Part shown: positions 26,096 to 34,479 of the stretch, piece after piece
How positions within the stretch are numbered: the first letter of the stretch is position 1
How the letters are laid out: every line of letters begins with the position of its first letter
Source of the DNA: Acidimicrobiaceae bacterium
GTDB taxonomy: Bacteria > Actinomycetota > Acidimicrobiia > Acidimicrobiales > Ilumatobacteraceae
Direction of reading: 5' to 3'
Assembly: GCA_947450115.1 (NCBI GenBank)
Contig: CANFUE010000003.1
Coordinates: forward strand, 35,811 to 99,810
Length of the DNA: 64,000 nucleotides
The notes under the pieces: model-generated
What the model was told of the DNA's origin: nothing
Databases searched by the model: none
What the model saw: only the letters and a program-made list of their open reading frames with translations
Program-made: the position numbers and the translations under genes

Positions 26096-26908
26096 ATGTC
26101 TCAAAACCTTTCCCGTACTCAGACCCCACTCGACCCAGCAGACGCCAATGTGATGGATCTCTTCCGTCTTGACGGCACCGTTGCTGTAGTAACCGGAGCC
26201 GGCCGTGGAATTGGCCGTGGAATTGCGCTCGGCCTTGCCGATGCTGGTGCAGATGTTGTTATTACTGCACGCCGTGAAAACGAACTCGATGAAGTTGCTG
26301 CACAAATTGCTAAGCGTGGACGCAAGGCCATCAAGGTGGTTGCCGACATCACCGCAGCCGAAACCATTCCTACTCTTGTCGATACTGCAATGAGCACCTT
26401 TGGTCGCATCGACACTTGGGTCAGCAATGCTGGAACATCAGATCACCCAGGCAACTTCTCGTTCGATGAATTTCCAGAATGGCACTGGGACAATCAGCAC
26501 GCATTGAACTTGCGCCCACACTTTGTTGCTTCACGTGCGTGCTCGGCAATTATGAAGCCAGGCTCATGCCTTATTGGTATTTCTTCCATCGCTGCTTTGA
26601 AAGCTGCCGTGAACTTCAGCGCTTACGGTTCAGCAAAAGCTGGCATGAATGCGCTTTCAGTGACCATGGCAACTGAGCTTGGTCCGAAGGGAATTCGTTC
26701 CAACATCGTGTCACCCGGCAACGTGCCAACTGAGTCGACATTCAAAATCGGTGGTATCACCGAAGAAATGTTGCCTGCCATTGCGGCACGCGTTCCCATT
26801 GGCCGCTTAGGGACACCAACCGACTGTGCTGCTGCGGTGGTATGGCTTGCTTCACCTGCAGGTTCGTGGGTAACGGGTCAGAACATCGTGGTATCGGGCG
26901 GGCAATAA
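26096..26908 (+). CDS. Short-chain dehydrogenase/reductase
   Basis: A 270-residue classical SDR: cofactor motif TGAGRGIGRG (about 32-41), NAG in VSNAGTSD, catalytic serine in GISSIAALKAAVNFS and Y-x3-K in AYGSAKAG, ending with VTGQNIVVSGGQ. An arginine in the next strand region (ITARRENE) suggests NADPH preference. It has about 20 extra residues before the Rossmann fold. The start may be this ATG or a GTG 15 bp upstream; neither has a clear ribosome site. Two small hairpins follow the gene (CGGGC/GCCCG at 26899-26914 and CGCGACT/AGTCGCG at 26920-26939). Confidence 0.9.
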   Translation: MSQNLSRTQTPLDPADANVMDLFRLDGTVAVVTGAGRGIGRGIALGLADAGADVVITARRENELDEVAAQIAKRGRKAIKVVADITAAETIPTLVDTAMSTFGRIDTWVSNAGTSDHPGNFSFDEFPEWHWDNQHALNLRPHFVASRACSAIMKPGSCLIGISSIAALKAAVNFSAYGSAKAGMNALSVTMATELGPKGIRSNIVSPGNVPTESTFKIGGITEEMLPAIAARVPIGRLGTPTDCAAAVVWLASPAGSWVTGQNIVVSGGQ

Positions 26909-27058
26909 AGCCCGTCTATCGCGACTTTTTTGAGTCGCGCGTATTCAGCAGTAATAGCTGCAATTTCTGACTTCTTTGCGCCGGGCACAACACGAATAAA
27001 TATGTTCATGCCTGTAGCAGAGGCCTCCCACCAGAGGTGGGGCTGACTAGCAGTTGTT

Positions 27059-28378
27059 TTATTTTGCAGAGAAGGTCACTGGCAAATGCCAGCAGGTATG
27101 AAGTTCGCCGTAACCGCGTGACTTCAATGTTGGATGTGCATCTTTTGCAAGTTGCAAATTGTTTGTTGCATCGAGAAGCGCGTGCGATGCAATGGTTGCT
27201 ACATCGCGCGTGATGGCATAAAGCGATCGTGGCCTGCCCACGGGAAGCGCGGGGAATTTCGATGGCGTGCCAAGTGCTGGCGTAATACCTGCGGGCAAAC
27301 CATCGGCGCGGTATTGGCCGCGTGGTTCACGTTGCACAAGGTCTTTACGACCAACAATGAATTGGTCGGCATCGGCAAAAATTGTTTCGTCGTGGTTAGC
27401 GCCGGCAGCGGAGCAAATAACCAATGCGCCTTCGGGAATAAGCAAACCAAAACGTTCTACTTCGCGTTTAGCAAAGCGTTCACCGCTCAACACTGGAGTG
27501 GAATGACGAAGCGTTTCTAAGTATGCGTATTTCACCAAACGCCTGGTGTTATTCACCATGTCGAGTTGTTCAGGATGCGTGAGCAACAAAAACCACATGT
27601 TGGCAAGAGCGCCGTGCAATGTTTCGTGATCACCCTCGAGCAGTGTCGCCACTACGTCGTGGGCGTCAATTGCGGGTCCGTCTATTTCTAATGTGGCAAG
27701 GGCCGACAACACATCGTCTTGTGGGTCTGCGCGACGTGCGGCAAGCAGTGGCGTGAAGTAGCTAACGAGTTGCAGCATCGCTTGTTTGCCGGCTTCTTGG
27801 TTTGCTGTGTTCCATCTGAAACCACGTTGCATGCGTAGGTAACGTTCGGCGAATACAGGAAGATCTGCATCGGGGATACCCCATGTGCGACCAAGTAACT
27901 GCAGCGGAAATACGGCAGCAAATTCGGTGGCAAGGTCTGCTGTTCCGCGCTTTGCGAACGCTTCAACTATTTCGCGCGCAACAACAGGTGCATGCTTGTC
28001 GATACCGGCAGCTTGCGCGGTAAGGAAGGGAACGTTGTTGCGTAGGTCGCGTCCAAAAGTAGCAAGACCATAAAACCAACGCTTTGAACGAGTTGCAAAG
28101 TTTGCGCTGTCTACAAGTACAGAAGTGACGTCGTTGTAGTGCGTAATCCAAAATGCATTGCCCTGCCAGTCGCGAAATGATGGGCCATAGTGGCGCAGGT
28201 TCGCAAGAAGCGTGTAGGGGTCGTCAAGATAATCTTGCGTGCGTAATTGCCCAGGTTTGACTGGCGGCGGTGAACCAACACGTTCACGTTGGTAGACCTC
28301 GTAACTGCGGTAACCAGCTTCATCGTCACCGGCTGTGGCTTCGTGCTCAACGGTGGGTGAGCCATAGTCGGCCGACAT
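27059..28378 (-). CDS. Cytochrome P450 homologue lacking the heme-ligand cysteine
   Basis: A 439-residue protein with the P450 fold: N-terminal FWITHYNDVTSVL (80s), I-helix region LLEGDHETLHGALANMWFLL (247-266, acidic/threonine pair kept), and the ExxR of helix K at E288-R291 (YLETLRH). The heme-binding loop is degenerate: the segment GITPALGTPSKFPALPVG (about 364-381) replaces the usual FGxGxHxCxG, with F375 where cysteine belongs. No cysteine nearby can substitute. The start follows the canonical P450 stop directly with no gap (TAA then ATG), so it is likely a cotranscribed partner rather than an independent monooxygenase. Confidence 0.85.
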   Translation of the reverse strand: MSADYGSPTVEHEATAGDDEAGYRSYEVYQRERVGSPPPVKPGQLRTQDYLDDPYTLLANLRHYGPSFRDWQGNAFWITHYNDVTSVLVDSANFATRSKRWFYGLATFGRDLRNNVPFLTAQAAGIDKHAPVVAREIVEAFAKRGTADLATEFAAVFPLQLLGRTWGIPDADLPVFAERYLRMQRGFRWNTANQEAGKQAMLQLVSYFTPLLAARRADPQDDVLSALATLEIDGPAIDAHDVVATLLEGDHETLHGALANMWFLLLTHPEQLDMVNNTRRLVKYAYLETLRHSTPVLSGERFAKREVERFGLLIPEGALVICSAAGANHDETIFADADQFIVGRKDLVQREPRGQYRADGLPAGITPALGTPSKFPALPVGRPRSLYAITRDVATIASHALLDATNNLQLAKDAHPTLKSRGYGELHTCWHLPVTFSAK

Positions 28379-29821
28379 TTACATCGCCTCAAATTCAAGC
28401 CAGAGTTCATTGATGGCACCCAAACCGATGGGAGCAAGTGAGACCCCATCAATGTCTTTGGCCATGCGCTCGGTGGCAATACGCACGTTTTTAATCCGCT
28501 TCGACATGATGCTTGAACCGATACTGCCTTCTTGATGCGAGATCCATGCTCCTGGGCACAGGTGTGGCCCCACGCCAAATGCCATGTGGTTGGTGCGTCC
28601 ATCTTTTTTGTAACCAGAGCGAAGAATCTTTTCGCTGTAGAGGTCGTTGCGCAAAATGTCGAACTTCTCTGGGTCGGTAAAGATGCGCTCGTCGTGGTTG
28701 GCAGAAAAGTCGACCATATGCATGAGCGAACCAGCAGGAACCTTGACGCCTTGAAGTTCAACATCAAATGTGTTCTGACGTGGTTGGCCACCAATAGACG
28801 ACGAGTGGCGCAGTGTTTCGTGGAATGCTGCGTCCCACAACGGGTCGTTGTTGAGAACGGCTTCCATTTGGTCGGGGTGCTGTAACAACAGATACCACAT
28901 ATTCAAAATGGCACCGCGCGTGGTTTCGCCGCCGCCACCAACAATGAGTGCAATGTTTGAAGTGATTTCTTCAGTGGAAAGCACGTCACCATCGACAATT
29001 GTTTTGCACAGTTCAGAAATGATGTCGGGTGCAACCTCGTTACCTTCGTCGTCGAGCAAAAAGTTGGGCTTTAAACGGCGCTCTTCAACGATGCTCTCGA
29101 CAAAATCTTCAAGATCTTGTCGAGCCATGAGGCCTTTTTGCTCATAGTCGCGGCCACCAATGCCGCCCATCATGTACTTGTACCAGTAGTAAAACTTGTC
29201 GCGAGCTTCGTCGGGAAAGCCAAGCACCTGACACACCACGCGAATGGGGAACTCATTGGCAAATGCTTTGCCGAGTTCCATGGTGTACTTGCCAGTTGCT
29301 GGGTCGTACTCGGTCATGCCCGATTCGGGGTTAAACCACTCATCGATCATTTCGTTGGCAAGTTTGCAAATGGCACCAATGCGCTTCGTGAGTGCAGCGC
29401 CCACGAGGTGGCGACCGTAAAGGTTGCGACGTCGGCTGTGTTCAATGCCGCTGAGTTCTAGTTGCGTGTTTCCCAGTACGTGGTTCGAGCTGCCTTTAGG
29501 AATGGTGTTGTAACCAAGGCCGTCGAAATAGCACTCGGCGATGTCGTTATAGCGCGTGACGAAATAGCAGTTGTGTAATTTGTCGTGGTACACGGGGTAG
29601 TGGTCGCGCAAGATGCGGTAGTACGGATAAGGGTTGCGTTGGAATTCGCGTGAGTCGAAAATACGTGGGTCGAAGAGGGGAACGCCATTTGCATCGCGAC
29701 CCATGTCGTAGGCAGTACCCAACGGCATGAGTGGAAAGTCAAACGTTTGGGTTGATGCGGTATCGGCATCTACCTCATATGCGGCGGCAACTGTTTTGCG
29801 GAGATCTTCAGCAAGTGACAT
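28379..29821 (-). CDS. Cytochrome P450, canonical
   Basis: A 480-residue soluble bacterial P450 monooxygenase. I-helix GGGGETTRG (295-303), ExxR E335-R338 in HETLRHS, and heme loop MAFGVGPHLCPGA with the thiolate ligand C422. Typical substrate classes for this kind of enzyme are terpenoids, steroids or alkyl compounds, but nothing here fixes it. The ATG at 29821 has AAAGGA upstream; an in-frame extension of about 149 codons is non-P450 in character and overlaps the divergent SDR, so it was rejected. Immediately followed by the heme-ligand-less homologue, and divergent from an SDR. No ferredoxin or reductase gene is adjacent. Confidence 0.93.
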   Translation of the reverse strand: MSLAEDLRKTVAAAYEVDADTASTQTFDFPLMPLGTAYDMGRDANGVPLFDPRIFDSREFQRNPYPYYRILRDHYPVYHDKLHNCYFVTRYNDIAECYFDGLGYNTIPKGSSNHVLGNTQLELSGIEHSRRRNLYGRHLVGAALTKRIGAICKLANEMIDEWFNPESGMTEYDPATGKYTMELGKAFANEFPIRVVCQVLGFPDEARDKFYYWYKYMMGGIGGRDYEQKGLMARQDLEDFVESIVEERRLKPNFLLDDEGNEVAPDIISELCKTIVDGDVLSTEEITSNIALIVGGGGETTRGAILNMWYLLLQHPDQMEAVLNNDPLWDAAFHETLRHSSSIGGQPRQNTFDVELQGVKVPAGSLMHMVDFSANHDERIFTDPEKFDILRNDLYSEKILRSGYKKDGRTNHMAFGVGPHLCPGAWISHQEGSIGSSIMSKRIKNVRIATERMAKDIDGVSLAPIGLGAINELWLEFEAM

Positions 29822-29924
29822 CGGTAGTCCTTTGTGAGAAAGGTTGGTATGCCAAACCTCTTGACATAGTGCAACTATACGTCGGCTGAACAATGCTTCT
29901 TCTAGGCGGACTATGGTCGGGATT

Positions 29925-30782
29925 ATGAACGCATCATTAAAAGGACGCCGGGCACTCGTGACCGGGGCAGCAGATGGACTCGGAAAAGCATTCGCACTGG
30001 CATTGGCCCACGCCGGGGCCGACGTTGCAGTGTGCGATATCAACAGTTCAATCAGTGTTATTGCCGATGAACTGAAAGCAATTGGTGTCAAGTCGTATAG
30101 CGCAGTTGCCGACGTTGCCAATGAGAAGCAGATTAAAAAGTTTGTAGACGATGCAGCAACAGCGTTGGGTGGCCTCGACTTGGTCATCAGCAATGCGGGT
30201 GTTGTGCGCATAACAGCACCAACAAAAGATTCATGGGAAAAAACAGTTGACGACTTCGATGCGGTCATTGGTGTGAACTATCGCGGCGTATACCTCACTG
30301 GCCGTGCGGCAATTCCACATCTCATCAAACAAGGTGGTGACCTCATCAACATCACCACCGATCACATTCATAACTGCGGATATCCAGTCATCACCCACGA
30401 CCACACCGACGATTGCAAATGGAAAGACATGCAGCGTTCGCCAGTTGGTGGCAACGGGTTCGATGTTTACGACTCGTCGAAGTGGGCAATTAAAGGTCTC
30501 ACCAATACATGGGCACGCGGTCTTGCCGAGCACGGCGTACGCGTGAACTCATTTGGCATGGGTGCTACTGCAACTCCGATGTATTTAGGTTTTGTTGGCG
30601 ACAAGCCAACTCCTGCCGGAACAATGATGCCTGGCGATGTCGCTTCCGTAGTTGTGGATCTCATCAATGAAGGTCCGCAAGGGCGAACGGGAGACTGCAT
30701 CCAAGTGTGGGCTGGTCACCCTACCTTTTTGCACCCAGTTGGTCTTGAAGGGCTCCTCACTGCACGTGACCTCGGCAGGTAG
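29925..30782 (+). CDS. Short-chain dehydrogenase/reductase
   Basis: A 285-residue SDR with cofactor motif TGAADGLGKA (14-23), an acidic residue at the end of strand 2 (CDIN) suggesting NAD+ use, SNAGVV, and Y-x3-K in VYDSSKWAIKG. An insertion of about 25 residues (HNCGYPVITHDHTDD...) before the catalytic tyrosine is unusual, and the usual catalytic-serine position reads ITTD. The ATG at 29925 is favoured because TATGGT lies 7 nt before it; another ATG is 12 bp upstream. Start of a short operon with the PPOX and a further SDR gene. Confidence 0.88.
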   Translation: MNASLKGRRALVTGAADGLGKAFALALAHAGADVAVCDINSSISVIADELKAIGVKSYSAVADVANEKQIKKFVDDAATALGGLDLVISNAGVVRITAPTKDSWEKTVDDFDAVIGVNYRGVYLTGRAAIPHLIKQGGDLINITTDHIHNCGYPVITHDHTDDCKWKDMQRSPVGGNGFDVYDSSKWAIKGLTNTWARGLAEHGVRVNSFGMGATATPMYLGFVGDKPTPAGTMMPGDVASVVVDLINEGPQGRTGDCIQVWAGHPTFLHPVGLEGLLTARDLGR

Positions 30783-31240
30783 TGGTGTCGCAGAAAACAT
30801 ATCCACACGAAAACCTTGAGATCATTAAAAGTACGGCAACGAAGTTAAGCCCGTGGGCGCATCTGGCAACAGTAGGTAAAGACAACAAACCCGATGTAGT
30901 GCCTGTTCATCCATGCTGGGAAGGCGACGTTCTGTGGGTGCTCGTGGGCAATTCTTCAGTGAAGTCAAAAAACATTGCCCATAACAATCAGGTCGCACTG
31001 CATTGGCAGGTAACCGAGAGCGGTGATGGGGTGGAAGTGTGGGGTACGGCCACTTTGCATTCCGATACAGCAACTAAAAAGCGTTTGTGGCAAGGGGTTT
31101 TTGATTATGACCTCAATGCGTTTGCTCCAGGTGGGCCAGAGAATTCGCCCGACACGGGGTTGATGCGCATTGAGCCATACCGCGCCATTTACTTGCCGCA
31201 ATATGGGATGGGTGGACGCACCGAATGGCGCACAGCATGA
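30782..31240 (+). CDS. PPOX/FDOR split-barrel flavin- or F420-binding protein
   Basis: A 152-residue pyridoxamine-phosphate-oxidase-like protein: AHLATVGKDNKPDVVPVHPCWEGDVLWVL is the usual strand pair, followed by KSKNIAHNNQVALHWQ and GTATLHSD, and a C-terminal PYRAIYLPQYGM. Such proteins in actinobacteria often use F420H2 or FMN to reduce a substrate, or bind heme; the cofactor is not decided here. GTG start overlaps the SDR stop by one base; its own stop overlaps the next ATG (ATGA), so it is the middle gene of a three-gene unit. Confidence 0.75.
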   Translation: MVSQKTYPHENLEIIKSTATKLSPWAHLATVGKDNKPDVVPVHPCWEGDVLWVLVGNSSVKSKNIAHNNQVALHWQVTESGDGVEVWGTATLHSDTATKKRLWQGVFDYDLNAFAPGGPENSPDTGLMRIEPYRAIYLPQYGMGGRTEWRTA

Positions 31241-32031
31241 ACCAACGACTTTCGCAACTCAATAGGTCTGTTGCGGGTAAAGCGGTCATTATTACGGGTG
31301 CTGCAAGCGGCATGGGTCGCGCCACTGCGCATCTTTTTGCCGATGAAGGTGCGCGAGTAGTGGTTGCCGACTTGGGCGAAGAGCGTGTAGCAAAAGTAGT
31401 TGCAGAAATTACTGCAGTTCATGGTGACAAAAATGTTGTAGGGGTAGTTGCCGATGTGACGTCTGATGCTGATCGACGCAGAGTTGTTGACACCTGCTTG
31501 TCTCAATTTGGTGTTATTGATGTTCTCGTAAACAACGCTGGTATTAGCGTGAGTTCTTCAGTCTTTGCCGACGACGATGAGTTTTTAACAGCGTGGGATA
31601 ACACGCTTGCGGTGAATGTAAGCGCACAAGCACATTTCATTCGACTCGTCGTTCCGCATATGCGCAGCGCAAATACTGCAGGACGCATCATCAACATCGC
31701 TTCTACTGAGGCAATAGTGGCAACGCCAGGCTTAGCCGCATATACGGCAGCAAAACATGGTGTGGTGGGTCTGACGAAGAGCATGGCAACACAGTTAGGG
31801 CGTTACGGAATTACAGTGAACGCAGTTTGCCCTGGCCCCATTAACACCAACATGACGGCAGACATACCGAGTGACGCGAAAGAAAAATACGCGCATCGCA
31901 AGGTGCCCTTGAAGCGCTACGGAGAACCAGAAGAAGTGGCACACATGACTTTAAATTTGGCGATGCCAGCCTCGTCTTTTGTAAATGGAGCCGTTGTGGT
32001 TGTTGACGGCGGCATGACCATTCAGCATTAG
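31237..32031 (+). CDS. Short-chain dehydrogenase/reductase
   Basis: A 264-residue classical SDR: TGAASGMGRA cofactor motif, aspartate after strand 2 (VVADLGEE, NAD-type), NNAGIS, catalytic serine in IASTEAIV, Y-x3-K in AYTAAKHG, and ASSFVNGAVVVVDGGMT at the end. The ATG at 31237 is chosen because it overlaps the upstream stop (ATGA); an ATG 12 bp earlier is in frame. Third gene of the SDR-PPOX-SDR unit, within the block of P450 and Rieske enzymes. Confidence 0.93.
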   Translation: MNQRLSQLNRSVAGKAVIITGAASGMGRATAHLFADEGARVVVADLGEERVAKVVAEITAVHGDKNVVGVVADVTSDADRRRVVDTCLSQFGVIDVLVNNAGISVSSSVFADDDEFLTAWDNTLAVNVSAQAHFIRLVVPHMRSANTAGRIINIASTEAIVATPGLAAYTAAKHGVVGLTKSMATQLGRYGITVNAVCPGPINTNMTADIPSDAKEKYAHRKVPLKRYGEPEEVAHMTLNLAMPASSFVNGAVVVVDGGMTIQH

Positions 32032-32048
32032 CTATAAAAGGAAATCAT

Positions 32049-32279
32049 ATGAATCAATCAGATAAAGAAAATCAAAAATCAAATATCAGTTTGCAGCAAG
32101 TGGGTTGGGGTCTTGTAGCAGTTGTTGCTGTGCTCTTTGTTGTGTTGAATAGCGACAAGTCTGAAATGAATCTCATCTTTGCCAAGCCAAAGTTGCCACT
32201 CTTTGTGCTTGTACTGACGTCGATGCTCATTGGCTTCTTGCTGGCAAAGCTCACAGGCCACCGCAAGAAAGACGACTAA
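32049..32279 (+). CDS. LapA-like (DUF1049) small membrane protein
   Basis: A 76-residue protein with two transmembrane helices (about residues 17-36 and 47-67) and a basic tail (KLTGHRKKDD), the layout of lipopolysaccharide-assembly-protein-A-like DUF1049 proteins; in a Gram-positive actinobacterium its role is unknown. AAAAGGAAA ribosome site just before the ATG. Ends a few bases from the convergent small membrane protein. Confidence 0.75.
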   Translation: MNQSDKENQKSNISLQQVGWGLVAVVAVLFVVLNSDKSEMNLIFAKPKLPLFVLVLTSMLIGFLLAKLTGHRKKDD

Positions 32280-32283
32280 AGGT

Positions 32284-32469
32284 TTAGTGCCCGTGACCGC
32301 GTGATCGACTTGCGCCGGCGAGCAGGCTTGAACCCAAAATGCCGAGTGGCAAAGTGCCCCAATACGAGACATGGGTGCCGATATTGCCGAGGAAGAGCAT
32401 GAGGAGCCACGTTGCGGGAAAAGTGGCAACGAGAAACACAATGGTGAGTGCAAGAAATTTCTTGATCAT
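32284..32469 (-). CDS. Small two-helix membrane protein
   Basis: A 61-residue hydrophobic protein, not recognised. It starts MIKKFLALTIVFLVATFPATW, has a second hydrophobic stretch (WGTLPLGILGSSLLAG) and a short basic, histidine-containing tail (SRGHGH). The start is supported by TAAAGT 6 nt before the ATG on the minus strand, the leaderless pattern of this window. Convergent with the LapA-like gene. Confidence 0.6.
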   Translation of the reverse strand: MIKKFLALTIVFLVATFPATWLLMLFLGNIGTHVSYWGTLPLGILGSSLLAGASRSRGHGH

Positions 32470-32534
32470 TTTGGTACTTTAGCCAAGGTTTCTGCGCCTC
32501 TCGGGCAACTTGACGAATGGGTTACCCTGTCTAC

Positions 32535-33932
32535 ATGGAGCAATCACTGCCAGATCCCAATGTTGCCTTCGGCGATCATCGTTGCCCGGGCCCCAGCTAC
32601 CGAGACCTCGTTTTGCGCGACGAAACAGGTGTGCCAGAGCAGATGCTCGAGAGCGAATACCGCTACCGCGGAAGTGAACCCATTGGTTACCACCGTTACA
32701 CCTCGAAAGAATTTGCTGAATTGGAGTTTGAGAAAGTCTTCATGCGGGCATGGCAATGGGCCTGCCGTGAAGAACATATTCCGAACGAAGGCGACTACCA
32801 CGTATACGACGTTGGCCAGCGCTCCATCATTCTCGTGCGCGATCCTCAAGGAAAAATTCGCGCATTTAATAACTTTTGCTTGCACCGCGGAACGCAACTG
32901 AAGCCGTCGGGCGATCAGGGCAATGCAAACAGGTTCACTTGTCCGTATCACGGTTGGGCGTGGTCAACTACCGGCAAAATTGCATCGTTGCCTTGTCGGT
33001 GGGACTTCCCACACTTATCTGATGATGATCTTGAGATGCCAGAAATTCAGGTTGACACTTGGGGCGGATTTGTATTCGTGAACTTCGACCCTACGGCCGG
33101 CCCGTTGCGCGACTATCTCGGTGTTTTGCCAGAACATTTCCAAGGTGCATGGGATCTCTCAAAGCGCTACGTGGAACTGCATATTAAAAAGCGCTTGCCA
33201 TGTAACTGGAAAGCAGGCATGGCGGCCTTCCTTGAGGCGTATCACGTATACAAAACTCACCCACAGGGTTTGCGTGCAACGGGTGATGCCAATGCACAGT
33301 ACGACGTGTTCGGTGAACATATTTCGCGCTTCATGCACACGTCCGGAACACAAAGCCCACATATTGCTAACCAGCAAACAGAGCAAGAAATTTTAGATTT
33401 CTTGTTGGGTCGCAAATTCAGCCCAGGCACGGAAACGCCAAAAATTCCTGAAGGCAAAACCGCACGCGACGTATACGCACAACTCTCCAAGGTGCAGCTA
33501 GGCGAGAAATACGGAGCTGATTATTCCGACTTCAAGGTCGCCGATACGGTCGACTCCATCGAATACTTTGTCTTTCCTAACGGATTCTTTTTCCCAGGCG
33601 CACGTATTCCTCTCACGTATCGCTTCTTACCGAACCCTGATAATCCAGACGAGTGCACATTCGATTTGTTGTTCTTGCGACCTCATCCTGTCGATGGCAA
33701 CATTCCTGCACCTGCAAAAGTGTGTCATCTCGACTTTAAAGACAGCTATGCAAGTGCACCGGGTATGGATCCTGGCCTTGGCGGAGTATTTGACCAAGAC
33801 ACCGACAACCTCGCTGCTCAAACACGTGGGTTCAAGGGGAGCATGCGTACAGCAGAAACACTTGGGAACTACCAAGAAATTCGTACGCGGCATTTGCATC
33901 AAACCATCGACAAGTACATGGCGCGGCCTTAG
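32535..33932 (+). CDS. Rieske-type ring-hydroxylating oxygenase, alpha subunit
   Basis: A 465-residue oxygenase: Rieske [2Fe-2S] ligands in FCLHRGTQL and CPYHGWAW, then the catalytic domain with mononuclear-iron motif FLEAYHVYKTHPQ (two histidines, third carboxylate expected downstream). The family dihydroxylates or demethylates aromatic or cyclic substrates with electrons from a reductase; no reductase gene is adjacent. The ATG at 32535 is favoured by TACCCT at 32523-32528, 6 nt upstream (leaderless); an ATG 18 bp earlier is possible. A VOC protein gene follows at 5 bp. Confidence 0.93.
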   Translation: MEQSLPDPNVAFGDHRCPGPSYRDLVLRDETGVPEQMLESEYRYRGSEPIGYHRYTSKEFAELEFEKVFMRAWQWACREEHIPNEGDYHVYDVGQRSIILVRDPQGKIRAFNNFCLHRGTQLKPSGDQGNANRFTCPYHGWAWSTTGKIASLPCRWDFPHLSDDDLEMPEIQVDTWGGFVFVNFDPTAGPLRDYLGVLPEHFQGAWDLSKRYVELHIKKRLPCNWKAGMAAFLEAYHVYKTHPQGLRATGDANAQYDVFGEHISRFMHTSGTQSPHIANQQTEQEILDFLLGRKFSPGTETPKIPEGKTARDVYAQLSKVQLGEKYGADYSDFKVADTVDSIEYFVFPNGFFFPGARIPLTYRFLPNPDNPDECTFDLLFLRPHPVDGNIPAPAKVCHLDFKDSYASAPGMDPGLGGVFDQDTDNLAAQTRGFKGSMRTAETLGNYQEIRTRHLHQTIDKYMARP

Positions 33933-33937
33933 TTGAA

Positions 33938-34390
33938 ATGACCGTGTTTCCACGTTGGACACACGTTGCCCTTCCGGTGCAAGATCTTGAGCGTTCACTA
34001 GCCTGGTATGAGCGTTATACGCCGTTGCGTGTATTAGACGAGCGCCACGAAGCAGGTGCCGACGTCGCATGGCTTTCTCACCCGGAAGCGGCTGAATACC
34101 CATTTGTATTGGTGTTGGCGAGTTTGCCTGAACACCACGGTGGACCGCAGCCCCAACTTCGGCCATTTGGCCACTTGGGAATTCAATTGTCAACGCGAGA
34201 AGAGGTTGACCTCATCGCGAGACGAGCGCGCCTCGAGGGCTGCTTGGCTTGGGAAGTTGAAGAAAACCCTGCGCCGGTGGGGTATCTCTGTGCGGTGAGT
34301 GACCCGGATGGCAACGTGATTGAGTTCAGTTTTGGGCAAGTGGTGTTTGAGGTAGCCCACGCCAAATGGGGAAGCGGCAAAGTTTCATAG
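33938..34390 (+). CDS. VOC-superfamily (glyoxalase-like) protein
   Basis: A 150-residue vicinal-oxygen-chelate fold protein: WTHVALPVQDLERSLAWYERY with a metal-ligand histidine, a second HLGIQLS strand, and YLCAVSDPDGNVIEFSF with a terminal glutamate. Could be a ring-cleavage dioxygenase-like, epimerase or resistance protein. It is 5 bp after the Rieske gene and probably cotranscribed, so a role in the same degradation pathway is likely but unproved. Confidence 0.85.
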   Translation: MTVFPRWTHVALPVQDLERSLAWYERYTPLRVLDERHEAGADVAWLSHPEAAEYPFVLVLASLPEHHGGPQPQLRPFGHLGIQLSTREEVDLIARRARLEGCLAWEVEENPAPVGYLCAVSDPDGNVIEFSFGQVVFEVAHAKWGSGKVS

Positions 34391-34479
34391 AGCGTTGCTC
34401 ATAATTTGCATTGATCCTTTACTCTTTTCTTACCTACTTGCGACATTATGGCGCCGGTACAAAGTAAAGGCCTCCACAT

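Noticed and set aside
28379..30268. A longer P450 with 149 extra N-terminal residues (start at 30268).
   Set aside because: The extension is not P450-like, overlaps the divergent SDR gene, and the ATG at 29821 has a proper ribosome site.
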